Source: CBFGTJ01 sp965651815
GTDB lineage: Bacteria; Actinomycetota; Acidimicrobiia; Acidimicrobiales; Microtrichaceae
Length of the DNA stretch: 25,912 bases
NCBI GenBank assembly: GCA_965651815.1
Contig: CBFGTJ010000022.1
Coordinates: forward strand, 1-25,912
Direction: 5' to 3'
Below the pieces are notes generated by a model. It worked only from the letters and a program-made list of their open reading frames with translations, ran no database searches and was not told the origin of the DNA. Shown here in pieces: positions 1 through 6,565 of the stretch (the stretch's first letter is position 1; each line of letters begins with the position of its first letter). The position numbers were made by a program, and so were the translations under genes.

Positions 1-301
1 CCGAGGGCACCACGGTGATCTCGACACGGGACGCATCCGCGGCGCCGTCGTCGCCACCCTCGTCGAGGTCCTCGTCGGCGACGGGCCACCACCGCCACGC
101 GAGCCGGTGGCCCTCCTCGACCTCCTCGACGACCAGGCGGCGCTCCGTGCCGTCCTCCTCGACGACGCGGCCGGTGCTGCCCTCGACCGGTTCGAGCTCC
201 ACCTCGACGCCGAGCCAGGTCTCCAACTCCTCCGCGGTCGAGACGAGCTCCCACACGAGCTCCGGGTCGAGGTCGAGCTCCACGTCACGCTGCACGTCCA
301 T
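1..301 (-). CDS. SRPBCC / AHSA1-like domain protein (partial, 3' end outside window)
   Basis: The 100 visible codons start at an ATG (299-301) and read into the left edge without a stop. The N-terminus, MDVQRDVELDLDPELVWELV, followed by a TAEELETWLG segment, is typical of the START/Bet v1-like AHSA1 (SRPBCC) family. Members bind hydrophobic ligands or act as small accessory proteins, and the exact role cannot be told here. There is no Shine-Dalgarno sequence. A TAGAGT box (308-313) sits six bases before the ATG, so the transcript is probably leaderless. A 7-bp inverted repeat (303-322) covers that box, which fits repression by an ArsR-type regulator. From family knowledge, such a regulator is often encoded next to SRPBCC genes and may lie just outside the window. 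The gene is divergent from the clpP-like gene. The family call is fairly sure and the function open. Confidence 0.75.
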   Translation of the reverse strand, partial: MDVQRDVELDLDPELVWELVSTAEELETWLGVEVELEPVEGSTGRVVEEDGTERRLVVEEVEEGHRLAWRWWPVADEDLDEGGDDGAADASRVEITVVPS

Positions 302-302
302 G

Positions 303-322
303 GCGCAACTCTACGGTTGCGC
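303..322. promoter_or_regulatory. Inverted-repeat operator 1 over the SRPBCC -10 box
   Basis: GCGCAAC (303-309) and GTTGCGC (316-322) form a perfect 7-bp inverted repeat with a six-base spacer. The repeat covers the TAGAGT -10 box (308-313, minus strand) of the leaderless SRPBCC gene, so a bound repressor would block RNA polymerase. The half-site CAAC/GTTG resembles known ArsR-family operators; that assignment is inference. Confidence 0.6.
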
Positions 323-351
323 GAGACGTGGCGCACGGCGTACCGTGACGC

Positions 352-367
352 GCAACTCGACAGTTGC
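352..367. promoter_or_regulatory. Inverted-repeat operator 2 upstream of the clpP-like gene
   Basis: GCAACT (352-357) and AGTTGC (362-367) form a perfect 6-bp inverted repeat with a four-base spacer. It is centred 47 bp from operator 1 and shares the CAACT...GTTG core. It lies just before the ribosome-binding site of the clpP-like gene. Two copies in one divergent intergenic region suggest that one regulator controls both directions. Confidence 0.55.
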
Positions 368-385
368 ACGTCTGGAGGTGCCGTC

Positions 386-1003
386 GTGCTGATCCCGACC
401 GTCATCGAGCAGTCCCCGCGCGGCGAGCGCGCCTACGACATCTGGTCCCGGCTGCTGAAGGACCGCATCGTCTTCCTCGGGACGCAGGTCGACGAGACCT
501 CCGCGAACCTCGTCGTCGCACAGCTGCTGCACCTCGAGTCCGAGGACGCCACCAAGCCGGTGCACCTCTACATCAACAGCCCCGGCGGCGACATGACGGC
601 CCTGTTCGCGATCCACGACACGATGCGCTGCCTGCGTCCGCCGGTCGCGACGACCTGCGTCGGCCAGGCGGCCTCGGCCGCCGCGGTGCTGCTCGCCGCG
701 GGGCAGAAGGGCATGCGCCACACGCTGCCGAACGCCCGGATCCTCATCCACCAGCCCCACGGCGGCGCGCAGGGGCAGTCCACCGACCTCGAGATCCAGG
801 TGCGCGAGGTGGTCGAGATGCGGGATCGCATGGTCGACGTGCTCGTCGAGGCGACCGGCCAGCCCCGTGAGAAGGTCCTCGCCGACATCGATCGGGACCA
901 CATCCTGCGGGGTGAGGACGCCGTCGCGTACGGGCTCGTCGACGCCGTGATCGGCTACCGCGACCTGCACCCCGTGCCCGAACCGAGCCTCGCCGAGGCC
1001 TGA
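386..1003 (+). CDS. ClpP-like ATP-dependent protease proteolytic subunit (orphan)
   Basis: This 205-residue protein has the length and layout of ClpP, the serine-protease chamber that works with ClpX or ClpC-type unfoldases in the cytoplasm. The catalytic triad is visible: Ser97 in GQAASAAAVLL, His122 in ILIHQP and Asp171 in DIDRDHIL. The family blocks YINSPGGDMTALFAI and YGLVDAVIG are also present. The GTG start at 386 follows a GGAGG (374-378) at ideal spacing, so the longer open frame upstream is not used. No clpX, second clpP or trigger factor gene is adjacent, as would be usual for the main housekeeping clpP operon, so this is probably a paralogue. The inverted repeat at 352-367 suggests conditional expression together with the divergent SRPBCC gene. 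The MmcQ/YjbR gene follows 29 bp downstream. Confidence 0.93.
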   Translation: MLIPTVIEQSPRGERAYDIWSRLLKDRIVFLGTQVDETSANLVVAQLLHLESEDATKPVHLYINSPGGDMTALFAIHDTMRCLRPPVATTCVGQAASAAAVLLAAGQKGMRHTLPNARILIHQPHGGAQGQSTDLEIQVREVVEMRDRMVDVLVEATGQPREKVLADIDRDHILRGEDAVAYGLVDAVIGYRDLHPVPEPSLAEA

Positions 1004-1032
1004 CGCGTGCCGCCCGCGCGAGACTGCGCGCG

Positions 1033-1413
1033 ATGGCGAGCCAGCAGGAGCACGACGAGGCGCTCGAGCGGGTCCGGGAGATCTGCCTGTCGTTCCCGGA
1101 GGTCACCGAGCGGCTGTCGCACGGATCACCCGCGTGGTTCGTGCGCGGCAAGAAGACCGTGGCGATGTTCGTGGACGATCACCACGGGGACGGGATCCTC
1201 GGCATCTGGTGCCCGGCGTTCCCCGGCGTGCAGGAGGAGATGGTCGAGCAGGAGCCCCACCGCTTCTTCCGCCCGCCGTACGTGGGGCCCTCCGGGTGGC
1301 TCGGCGTGCGACTGGACGTCGACGTGGACTGGGACGAGGTGCGCGGCATCCTCACCGACAGCTACCGGAAGGTCGCGCCGAAGAAGCTGTCCGCGCTGCT
1401 CGAGGACGCCTGA
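1033..1413 (+). CDS. MmcQ/YjbR family DNA-binding-fold protein
   Basis: The 126-residue product matches the MmcQ/YjbR (DUF419) family throughout: an N-terminal helix with LSFPEVTERLSHG, the strand WFVRGKKTVAMF, the central HRFFRPPYVGPSGWLGV block and the C-terminal DSYRKVAPKKL. The family has a CyaY-like fold and has been called DNA-binding, but no biochemical function is firmly established. The ATG at 1033 is 29 bp after the clpP-like stop, and no clear ribosome-binding site is visible. The gene is probably read through from clpP. It converges with the yceH-like gene, with 25 bp between the stops. Confidence 0.85.
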   Translation: MASQQEHDEALERVREICLSFPEVTERLSHGSPAWFVRGKKTVAMFVDDHHGDGILGIWCPAFPGVQEEMVEQEPHRFFRPPYVGPSGWLGVRLDVDVDWDEVRGILTDSYRKVAPKKLSALLEDA

Positions 1414-1438
1414 GCGCCGGGTCGACCGACGCGGACCG

Positions 1439-2137
1439 TCAGGCGGGCCGGCCGCCCTCGGCCTCCGCCGGCGCGGCTGCCTCGAGTGGGTCCCCCAGCG
1501 CGGTGACGAGGGCATCGAGGCGCCGCTCGAGCTCGGCGACCCGCGCCTCGAGCTCGTCCACGCGGTTCGCGGTCCGCGGCGGCGCGCTCGGGCGGGTGGG
1601 CACCGCCGCGGCGCGCTGGTCGGGGTTGGCCTCGAGCAGCTGGATCCAGCGGCGCTCCTTCTGACCCGGCTGCGGGTCCAGCCGGCGGACGAGCGGCCGT
1701 GGCCGGTCGGCCATCCCCTGGAGCGTCGCCTCGACCTCGGCGGTGGTGACGAACGAGTTCAGTCGCTCCGAGCGCGTGCGGAGCTCCGCCGCCGTCTGCG
1801 CGCCGCGCAGCAGCAGCACCGCGAGCAGCGCCAGCTCACCCCGACCCAGTCCGAACGCCTCGTCGGCGACGTGGCGGTACTTCGTGGCCCGCTCGCCGCT
1901 GCCCGGGTGCACGATGCGTGCGAGGCCCTTGCCCTTGAGCGCCTGCACGGTCGTCTCGACCAGCTGGGGGCTGTAGTCGACGACGGGATCCCGGTTCGAC
2001 GTCTGGTTGCACGCCGCCGTCAGCGCCTTGAGGGTGAGCGGGTAGGCGTCCGGCGTTGCCGCCTGCTTCTCGATGAGGCAGCCCAGCACGCGGGTCTGGG
2101 GTTCGGTGAGGTCGAGGACGTCGGGCAGGTCCACCAT
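1439..2137 (-). CDS. YceH/DUF480 family protein (tandem winged-helix)
   Basis: The 232-residue product begins MVDLPDVLDLTEPQTRVLGC and carries the YceH/DUF480 hallmarks LIEKQAATPDAYPLTLKALT, CNQTSNRDPVVDY, VRRLDPQPGQKERRW and a hydrophobic winged-helix core (LALLAVLLLRGAQTAAELR). The family folds as two winged helices; its target is unknown. After about residue 185 there is a linker and a short coiled coil (VDELEARVAELERRLDAL), suggesting a dimer. I chose the ATG at 2137, but the GTG at 2134 is an alternative with better spacing to the GAGG upstream. A CAGCCT box lies six bases before the ATG, suggesting a leaderless transcript. The 26 upstream codons of the open frame run into a palindrome and are not used. 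Confidence 0.87.
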   Translation of the reverse strand: MVDLPDVLDLTEPQTRVLGCLIEKQAATPDAYPLTLKALTAACNQTSNRDPVVDYSPQLVETTVQALKGKGLARIVHPGSGERATKYRHVADEAFGLGRGELALLAVLLLRGAQTAAELRTRSERLNSFVTTAEVEATLQGMADRPRPLVRRLDPQPGQKERRWIQLLEANPDQRAAAVPTRPSAPPRTANRVDELEARVAELERRLDALVTALGDPLEAAAPAEAEGGRPA

Positions 2138-2141
2138 CACC

Positions 2142-2154
2142 TCAGGCTGCCACA
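2142..2154 (-). promoter_or_regulatory. Putative leaderless promoter of the yceH-like gene
   Basis: On the minus strand the sequence TGTGGCAGCCTGA contains a -10-like CAGCCT preceded by an extended -10 TGG, six bases before the ATG at 2137. The same 13 bases occur at 17430-17442 in the same position relative to the atuA-like start. No convincing -35 box is seen. A run of nine C bases (2173-2181) lies just upstream. Confidence 0.4.
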
Positions 2155-2189
2155 GGTCTCCGGAACACCGGTCCCCCCCCCACCCCGCT

Positions 2190-2235
2190 TCTGTGTACCG
2201 GAAGTGAGGGTGCACCCTCAGTTCCGGTACACAGA
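2190..2235. repeat. 46-bp near-perfect palindrome (element 1)
   Basis: Twenty-two of 23 base pairs match around a centre between 2212 and 2213; the only mismatch is G:G at 2204/2221. The outer arm is TCTGTGTACCGGAA and the core GAGGGTGCACCCTC. It starts 17 bases after the GNAT stop on the minus strand and lacks a T tract. It could act as a tail-less intrinsic terminator. Its GGGTGCAC core and TTCTG edges recur in element 2 at 12113-12172, so it may also belong to a dispersed palindromic repeat family. Confidence 0.8.
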
Positions 2236-2252
2236 TCGGGAAGGACCGGGCG

Positions 2253-2786
2253 TCAGAGCTCCTTGGCGAGCACCACGAAGCGCAGGTCGTCGCGCAGGGG
2301 CCGACCGAAGCGCTCGTCGCCGTAGGGGAACGGCTCGTACCGACCGGTCGGCTCGTAGCCCCGGCGGTGGTACCAGGCGATCAGCTCCTCGCGCACCTCG
2401 ATCACGGTCAGCTCCAAGCTGCCGGCACCCCACTCCTCGCGCGCGACGCGCTCGCCCTCCTCGAGCACGCGGCGGCCGAGACCACCACCCTGGCGGCCCG
2501 GGCGCACGGCGAACATGCCGAGGTACGCGGCCCCGCCCCGCTCCGGTGGTCGTCGCAGCTCGCAGCACGCGACGACCTCGCCACCCTGCTCGGCGAGCAG
2601 CACGACGCTGTCGTCCCGGTCGAGCACCTCGCGCAGCATCGTGGGGTCGATGCGCTGGCCGTCGAGCAGGTCGGCCTCGGTGGTCCACCCCTCCCGGCTG
2701 GCATCGCCGCGGTAGGCCGACTGGACGAGGTCGACGACGACGGGCACGTCGTCGTGGGTCGCCGTGCGGAAGCTGGTCTCGTGCAC
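2253..2786 (-). CDS. GNAT-family N-acetyltransferase
   Basis: The 177-residue product has the GNAT fold order: an N-terminal strand and helix (TSFRTATHDDVPVVVDLVQ), a central strand with AYLGMFAVRP, the acetyl-CoA loop GRQGGGLGRRVLEEGERVA (the Q/RxxGxG/A motif), and a C-terminal LIAWYHRRGYEPTGR block. It should transfer an acetyl group from acetyl-CoA to an amine; the acceptor cannot be predicted. The GTG at 2786 is chosen because the protein alignment begins there and a TAGGTT box (2795-2800) lies eight bases upstream, with no ribosome-binding site, which suggests a leaderless mRNA. The gene stands alone between the terminator-like hairpin at 2813-2851 and palindrome 1. Confidence 0.88.
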   Translation of the reverse strand: MHETSFRTATHDDVPVVVDLVQSAYRGDASREGWTTEADLLDGQRIDPTMLREVLDRDDSVVLLAEQGGEVVACCELRRPPERGGAAYLGMFAVRPGRQGGGLGRRVLEEGERVAREEWGAGSLELTVIEVREELIAWYHRRGYEPTGRYEPFPYGDERFGRPLRDDLRFVVLAKEL

Positions 2787-2794
2787 GGGCCGTG

Positions 2795-2800
2795 AACCTA
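2795..2800 (-). promoter_or_regulatory. -10 box of the leaderless GNAT gene
   Basis: TAGGTT on the minus strand lies eight bases before the GTG at 2786. No Shine-Dalgarno sequence intervenes and no clear -35 box is seen. The layout matches TAGGGT eight bases before the SnoaL-like start at 24691. Confidence 0.4.
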
Positions 2801-2812
2801 GCGGCGCCCGGA

Positions 2813-2851
2813 ACGGCGACGGGACCCGCGCGAAGCGGGTCCCGTCGCCGT
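2813..2851 (-). terminator. Strong hairpin after the DrrAB-like operon
   Basis: A perfect 17-bp stem (2813-2829 with 2835-2851) closes a five-base GCGAA loop. It begins 18 bases after the permease stop on the minus strand and precedes the GNAT promoter. There is no T tract, as is common for actinobacterial tail-less terminators. The position and the perfect stem support a terminator for the exporter operon. Confidence 0.75.
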
Positions 2852-2869
2852 CCGGGGTAGCAAGATCCG

Positions 2870-3670
2870 TCAGCGGCGCTTGTTCGTGTAGCGGTGCACC
2901 GACAGGGGCGCGAAGACCGCCACGATCACCATGATCCAGATGAGCGTGTAGAGGACCGGGTTCTGCAGCGACCACGCGTCCGGGGTCGGCGTGCCCGGCG
3001 GGATGTTGCCGAACAGGTCCCTCGCCGCCTGGGTCACCGCGGACACCGGGTTCCACTCGGCGAACGCCTTGAGCGGTCCCGGCAGCGACTCCGACGGCAC
3101 GAACGTGTTGGCGATGAAGGTGAGCGGGAAGATCACCATGAACGAGGCGTTGTTGATGACCTCGACGCTCGGCACGAGCAGCGCCACGTACGCCATCACC
3201 CACGAGATCGCGTAGGCGAACAGCAGCAGCAGCACGAACCCCAGCACCGCCTCGGCGAACGAGCCGCGGATGCGCCACCCGACCAGCAGGCCGGTGATCG
3301 CCATGATCGTGATCGACAGGACGTTGTAGACCACGTCGCTGGCGGTCCGGCCGGCGAGCACCGCGGAGCGGGACATGGGCAGCGACCGGAAGCGGTCGAT
3401 GATCCCCTTCTGCATGTCCTCCGCGATGCCGGCGCCGGTGAACGTCGCACCGAACAGCACCGTCTGGGCGAAGATCCCCGCGATGAGGAACTCGCGGTAG
3501 CTCGTGCCGGGCACGTCGATCGAGTTGCCGAACACGTACGCGAACAGCAGCACGAACATGATCGGCGACAGCAGCACGAACACCAGCACCTCTGGGACGC
3601 GGGTGATCTTGATGATGTTGCGCTTGGCGATGACCGACGCGTCGGCCGCCACCACGTTGATCGGGTTCAT
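2870..3670 (-). CDS. DrrB-like ABC-2 type exporter permease
   Basis: This 266-residue membrane protein has the ABC-2 (DrrB/NodJ) permease layout: an N-terminal amphipathic part (KRNIIKITRVPEVLVFVLLS), then about six hydrophobic segments, including IMFVLLFAYVFG, AGIFAQTVLFGATFTG, LSITIMAITGLLVGW, VLGFVLLLLFAYAISW, FMVIFPLTFIANTFV and the C-terminal LYTLIWIMVIVAVFA. The coupling region MQKGIIDRFRSLPMSRSAVLAGR is typical of the family. The substrate of this exporter cannot be read from sequence; daunorubicin-type drugs and lipids are known for relatives. Its ATG overlaps the stop of the ATPase gene (ATGA at 3667-3670), so translation is coupled and the two proteins should form one transporter. 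Confidence 0.92.
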   Translation of the reverse strand: MNPINVVAADASVIAKRNIIKITRVPEVLVFVLLSPIMFVLLFAYVFGNSIDVPGTSYREFLIAGIFAQTVLFGATFTGAGIAEDMQKGIIDRFRSLPMSRSAVLAGRTASDVVYNVLSITIMAITGLLVGWRIRGSFAEAVLGFVLLLLFAYAISWVMAYVALLVPSVEVINNASFMVIFPLTFIANTFVPSESLPGPLKAFAEWNPVSAVTQAARDLFGNIPPGTPTPDAWSLQNPVLYTLIWIMVIVAVFAPLSVHRYTNKRR

Positions 3671-4743
3671 GACAACACCCCTTCCGCGTCCGTGTTGGAT
3701 CCCGGCGTCGACCCGTTGTGCGGGGCCGTGCCGCCGACCGGCAGCCCGGCGCCCACGCGCTCGCCTGCGTCGCGGTCGTCGCCGTCGCCGTCGCCGTCCG
3801 TCGACTCGGCGAGGTGCCCTGTCAGGGAGAGGAACACGTCGTCGAGCGTCGGTCGGCGCAACCCGACGTCGCTGACGCCCACCGAGCAGTCGCCGAGCTG
3901 TCGCAGCACCGACATGAGGGTCGTGGCGCCGCCCGAGATCGGTGCGACCAGCCGGCGGGACGTGACGTCGACCTCGACCTCGCCGATGGACACCTCGACC
4001 ATCACCGACCTCGCCGTGTCGAGCTGGTCGGGCTCGGCGACGATCACCTCGATGCGCTCGCCGCCCACCTGGGTCTTGAGGTGGTCGGCGGTGCCCCGGG
4101 CGATGGCCCGCCCGTGGTCGATGACGACGATCTCGTCCGCGAGGTGGTCGGCCTCCTCCAGGTACTGGGTGGTGAGCAGCAGCGTCGTGCCCTTGTCCAC
4201 CAGCTCCCGGATGACCCGCCACAGGTCCATGCGGCTGCGGGGGTCGAGGCCGGTGGTCGGCTCGTCGAGGAACAGCACCGGCGGCTCGGCGACCAGCGCG
4301 CAGGCGAGGTCGAGCCGGCGGCGCATGCCGCCCGAGTAGGTCTTCACCGGCCGGTCGGCGGCGTCGACGAGGTCGAACCGCTCGAGCAGCTCACGTGCAC
4401 GCTCCCGGGAGCGGCGCCGGCCCATCCGGTAGAGGCGACCGATCATGTCGAGGTTCTCGAACCCGGTGAGGATCTCGTCGACCGCCGCGTACTGCCCCGA
4501 GAGGCCGATGCGGCGGCGCACCTCCTCGGGTTGGGTGCGCACGTCGGCACCGGCGACGGTCGCCTCGCCCTCGTCCGCCTCCAACAGCGTCGTGAGCACC
4601 GAGACCGCGGTGGTCTTTCCGGCACCGTTGGGGCCGAGCACCCCGAGCACGGTGCCCTCCGGCACCGTGAGGTCGAGGCCGTCGAGCGCGGTGACCTCCC
4701 CGAACCGCTTGGTCAGTCCCCTGACCGTGATCGCGTCGCTCAT
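3667..4743 (-). CDS. DrrA-like ABC exporter ATP-binding protein
   Basis: The 358-residue protein starts MSDAITVRGLTKRFGEVTAL after an AGGAGG ribosome-binding site four bases from the ATG. It has a complete ATPase domain: Walker A GPNGAGKTT, signature YSGGMRRRLDLA, Walker B PVLFLDEPTTGLD and the switch region LLLTTQYLEEAD. The C-terminal part (VDVTSRRLVAPISGGATTLMSVLRQL, then LRRPTLDDVFLSLTGH) is typical of DrrA-type drug-export ATPases. After the family domain there is an acidic tail of about 40 residues containing a DGDGDGDD stretch, encoded by three tandem GCCGTC units (3781-3798). The tail is not typical and may be a disordered extension. The gene is followed by its permease with a 4-bp overlap. 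The transported compound is unknown. Confidence 0.93.
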   Translation of the reverse strand: MSDAITVRGLTKRFGEVTALDGLDLTVPEGTVLGVLGPNGAGKTTAVSVLTTLLEADEGEATVAGADVRTQPEEVRRRIGLSGQYAAVDEILTGFENLDMIGRLYRMGRRRSRERARELLERFDLVDAADRPVKTYSGGMRRRLDLACALVAEPPVLFLDEPTTGLDPRSRMDLWRVIRELVDKGTTLLLTTQYLEEADHLADEIVVIDHGRAIARGTADHLKTQVGGERIEVIVAEPDQLDTARSVMVEVSIGEVEVDVTSRRLVAPISGGATTLMSVLRQLGDCSVGVSDVGLRRPTLDDVFLSLTGHLAESTDGDGDGDDRDAGERVGAGLPVGGTAPHNGSTPGSNTDAEGVLS

Positions 4744-4923
4744 GCCGCCTCCTGACGTCGTGCGTCCGCGCCGCTGCCCGGTGGTGCGGCGGCGGGGTTG
4801 CCCATCCTGACCATCCCGGCGTCCTCCCGTCCTGTGGTTTTCCGAATCACTCCGGGGAAGGTACGAACCCATGCGGACAGGTCTTGTCCTCGATCCCAAA
4901 GTTTCCGGGGGTCCCCCGTCGAG

Positions 4924-4947
4924 GGTCCGGCGATACGACGCCGGACC
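4924..4947. promoter_or_regulatory. 9-bp inverted repeat upstream of the exporter genes
   Basis: GGTCCGGCG (4924-4932) and CGCCGGACC (4939-4947) are perfect inverted repeats separated by ATACGA. The spacing suits an operator for a dimeric helix-turn-helix repressor, about 180 bp before the DrrA-like start. It could equally be a hairpin in RNA. No regulator gene is adjacent. Confidence 0.45.
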
Positions 4948-5000
4948 AGTTCGAAACTCATCGCGGCGCCGTGACGTTCCCGACCTCCCGCCCCCGGACG

Positions 5001-5052
5001 CGTTCCGTCCCGCAGGAGTCGCACCGGGGTGCACGTCCTGCGGGACGGAACG
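5001..5052. repeat. 52-bp palindrome (element 3)
   Basis: A perfect 17-bp outer stem (5001-5017 with 5036-5052) encloses a symmetric 3 x 3 internal loop and a 5-bp inner stem GCACC/GGTGC (5021-5025 with 5028-5032). It begins 24 bases after the EthA-like stop on the minus strand, so it may end that transcript. There is no T tract. The GGGTGCAC core (5027-5034) and GTTC outer edge are shared with element 2, and the core with element 1. Confidence 0.78.
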
Positions 5053-5076
5053 GGAGGCGGATGGGGCGCGGCGGGG

Positions 5077-6564
5077 TCAGGCGGTCACGCGGTGGGCGCG
5101 GTCGGGGGTGGAGAGGACCATCCCCTCGTCCTCGACGTCGCGCAGCTTCATCGCCCGGTAGTCGCGCAGGTAGCTCTGGTGCACCTGCCAGGGGAACCGG
5201 TCACCCTGCTTGGGGAACCGGTCCACCGCCCGCTGGATGTACCCGGAGCTGAGCGAGAGCAGCGGCTGGGGGCTCACCGAGCCGCCGGGCGCGACCGGCA
5301 TGCACTTGGTGCGGCCGCGCTCGCGCATCCGGTTGAGCAGGCGGCACACGTAGTCGCAGGTGAGCTCCGCCTTGAGCGTCCACGAGGCGTTCGTGTACCC
5401 GACCGCCACCGCGAAGTTCGGCACGCGCTCGAGCATCATGCCCTTGTAGGTCAGCCGCTCGGCCGGGTCGACCCGCTCGCCGTCCACCGACAGCTCGATG
5501 CCGCCGGCGAAGAGCAGGTCGAGGCCCGTCGCGGTGACGACGATGTCGGCCTCGAGCTCGATGCCCGACTCGAGCAGCAGCCCCTTCTCGGTGAAGGTGC
5601 GGATCCGGTCGGTCACCACCGACGCGCTGCCGTTCCGGATCGCCCGGAACAGGTCGCCGTCCGGCACGACGCAGAGGCGCTGGTCCCAAGGGTCGTACCG
5701 CGGGTTGAAGTGGGTGTCGATGTCGTAGCCCTCGGGCAGCTGCCGCTCGAGCCCCTTGCGCAGGAGCCGGCGCATCAGCTGGGGGCGCCACTTGCTGAGC
5801 CGGTACGACGCCTGGGTGGTGAGCGCCTTGAACCAGCGGATCACCGGGCCGGACCAGCGCTCGGGGAGCACCCGCCGCAGCAGGTCGGCGAGCGCATCCC
5901 TCGCGGGGAGCGACACGACGTAGGTCGGCGAGCGCTGCAGCATCGTCACGTGGGTCGCGGTGCGGGCGAGCGCGGGCACGAGGGTCACCGCGGTCGCGCC
6001 GCTGCCGATCACGACGATGCGCTTGCCGGTCGTGTCGAGGTCCTCCGGCCAGTGCTGGGGGTGCACGAGGGTGCCCTCGTAGCGCTCGGTGCCCTCGAAC
6101 TCCGGCAGGTACCCCTGGTCGTAGCGGTAGTAGCCCGCGCACGAGAACAGGAAGGAGCACGTGAGCTCGACCGCCTCGCCGGTGTCGGTGCGCTCGGCGG
6201 TGACGTGCCAGCGGGCGTCCGCGTCACGCCACTCCGCACCGGTGATCCGGTGGTGGAAGCGGATCCTGCGGTCGATGCCGGACTCCGCGGCGGTCTCGCG
6301 GATGTAGCGGAGGATCGAGTCCCCGTCCGCGATCGACTTCTCCCCGTCCCACGGCCGGAACGAGTACCCGAGCGTGAACATGTCCGAGTCGGAGCGGATG
6401 CCCGGGTAGCGGAACAGGTCCCACGTGCCGCCGATGGCGTCGCGCGCCTCGAAGATCGCCCAGGTCGCCCAGGGGCACTTCTCCTGGAGGTGGTGCGCGG
6501 CGCCGATGCCGGACAGGCCCGCGCCGACGATGAGGACGTCGAGGTGCTCGACCTCGGCGGCCAC
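5077..6564 (-). CDS. ethA: EthA-like flavin-containing (Baeyer-Villiger-type) monooxygenase
   Basis: The 495-residue protein closely follows recalled mycobacterial EthA (489 residues) along its length. Visible blocks are the FAD-binding GAGLSG (14-19), GGTWDLFRYPGIRSDSDM, the NADPH-binding GSGATA (187-192) and the Baeyer-Villiger fingerprint YEGTLVHPQHWPED, where the usual first Phe is Tyr (162). The C-terminal half shares NPWDQRLC-like, YKGMML and VGYTNASWTLKAEL blocks with EthA. The enzyme should insert oxygen into ketones or oxidise sulfur groups such as thioamides, using FAD, NADPH and O2. The GTG start is two bases from the stop of the PF10118 gene, so the two genes are cotranscribed. 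The TetR gene upstream is the probable regulator, analogous in layout to EthR/EthA. The true substrate is unknown, so the symbol marks similarity only. Confidence 0.9.
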   Translation of the reverse strand: MAAEVEHLDVLIVGAGLSGIGAAHHLQEKCPWATWAIFEARDAIGGTWDLFRYPGIRSDSDMFTLGYSFRPWDGEKSIADGDSILRYIRETAAESGIDRRIRFHHRITGAEWRDADARWHVTAERTDTGEAVELTCSFLFSCAGYYRYDQGYLPEFEGTERYEGTLVHPQHWPEDLDTTGKRIVVIGSGATAVTLVPALARTATHVTMLQRSPTYVVSLPARDALADLLRRVLPERWSGPVIRWFKALTTQASYRLSKWRPQLMRRLLRKGLERQLPEGYDIDTHFNPRYDPWDQRLCVVPDGDLFRAIRNGSASVVTDRIRTFTEKGLLLESGIELEADIVVTATGLDLLFAGGIELSVDGERVDPAERLTYKGMMLERVPNFAVAVGYTNASWTLKAELTCDYVCRLLNRMRERGRTKCMPVAPGGSVSPQPLLSLSSGYIQRAVDRFPKQGDRFPWQVHQSYLRDYRAMKLRDVEDEGMVLSTPDRAHRVTA

Positions 6565-6565
6565 C

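Larger units (their letters stand above)
4744..5076. other. Gene-free stretch before the DrrA-like gene, with two inverted repeats
   Basis: This 333-bp stretch lies between the EthA-like stop and the DrrA-like start, both on the minus strand. It contains palindrome element 3 (5001-5052), a 9-bp inverted repeat (4924-4947), a short GGACA/TGTCC repeat (4875-4889) and the DrrA-like ribosome-binding site. A minus-strand open frame here overlaps the DrrA-like start but has no family resemblance. I could not place a convincing promoter; TACCTT (4858-4863) is a weak -10 candidate. Confidence 0.6.

Noticed and set aside
4875..4889. GGACA/TGTCC inverted repeat as an operator
   Set aside because: Five-base arms are too short to stand out in a region with several better repeats.
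4740..4961. A minus-strand small open frame whose stop overlaps the DrrA-like start
   Set aside because: The overlap looks like coupling, but the protein has no family likeness, no clear ribosome-binding site and runs through an inverted repeat. I treat the region as leader.
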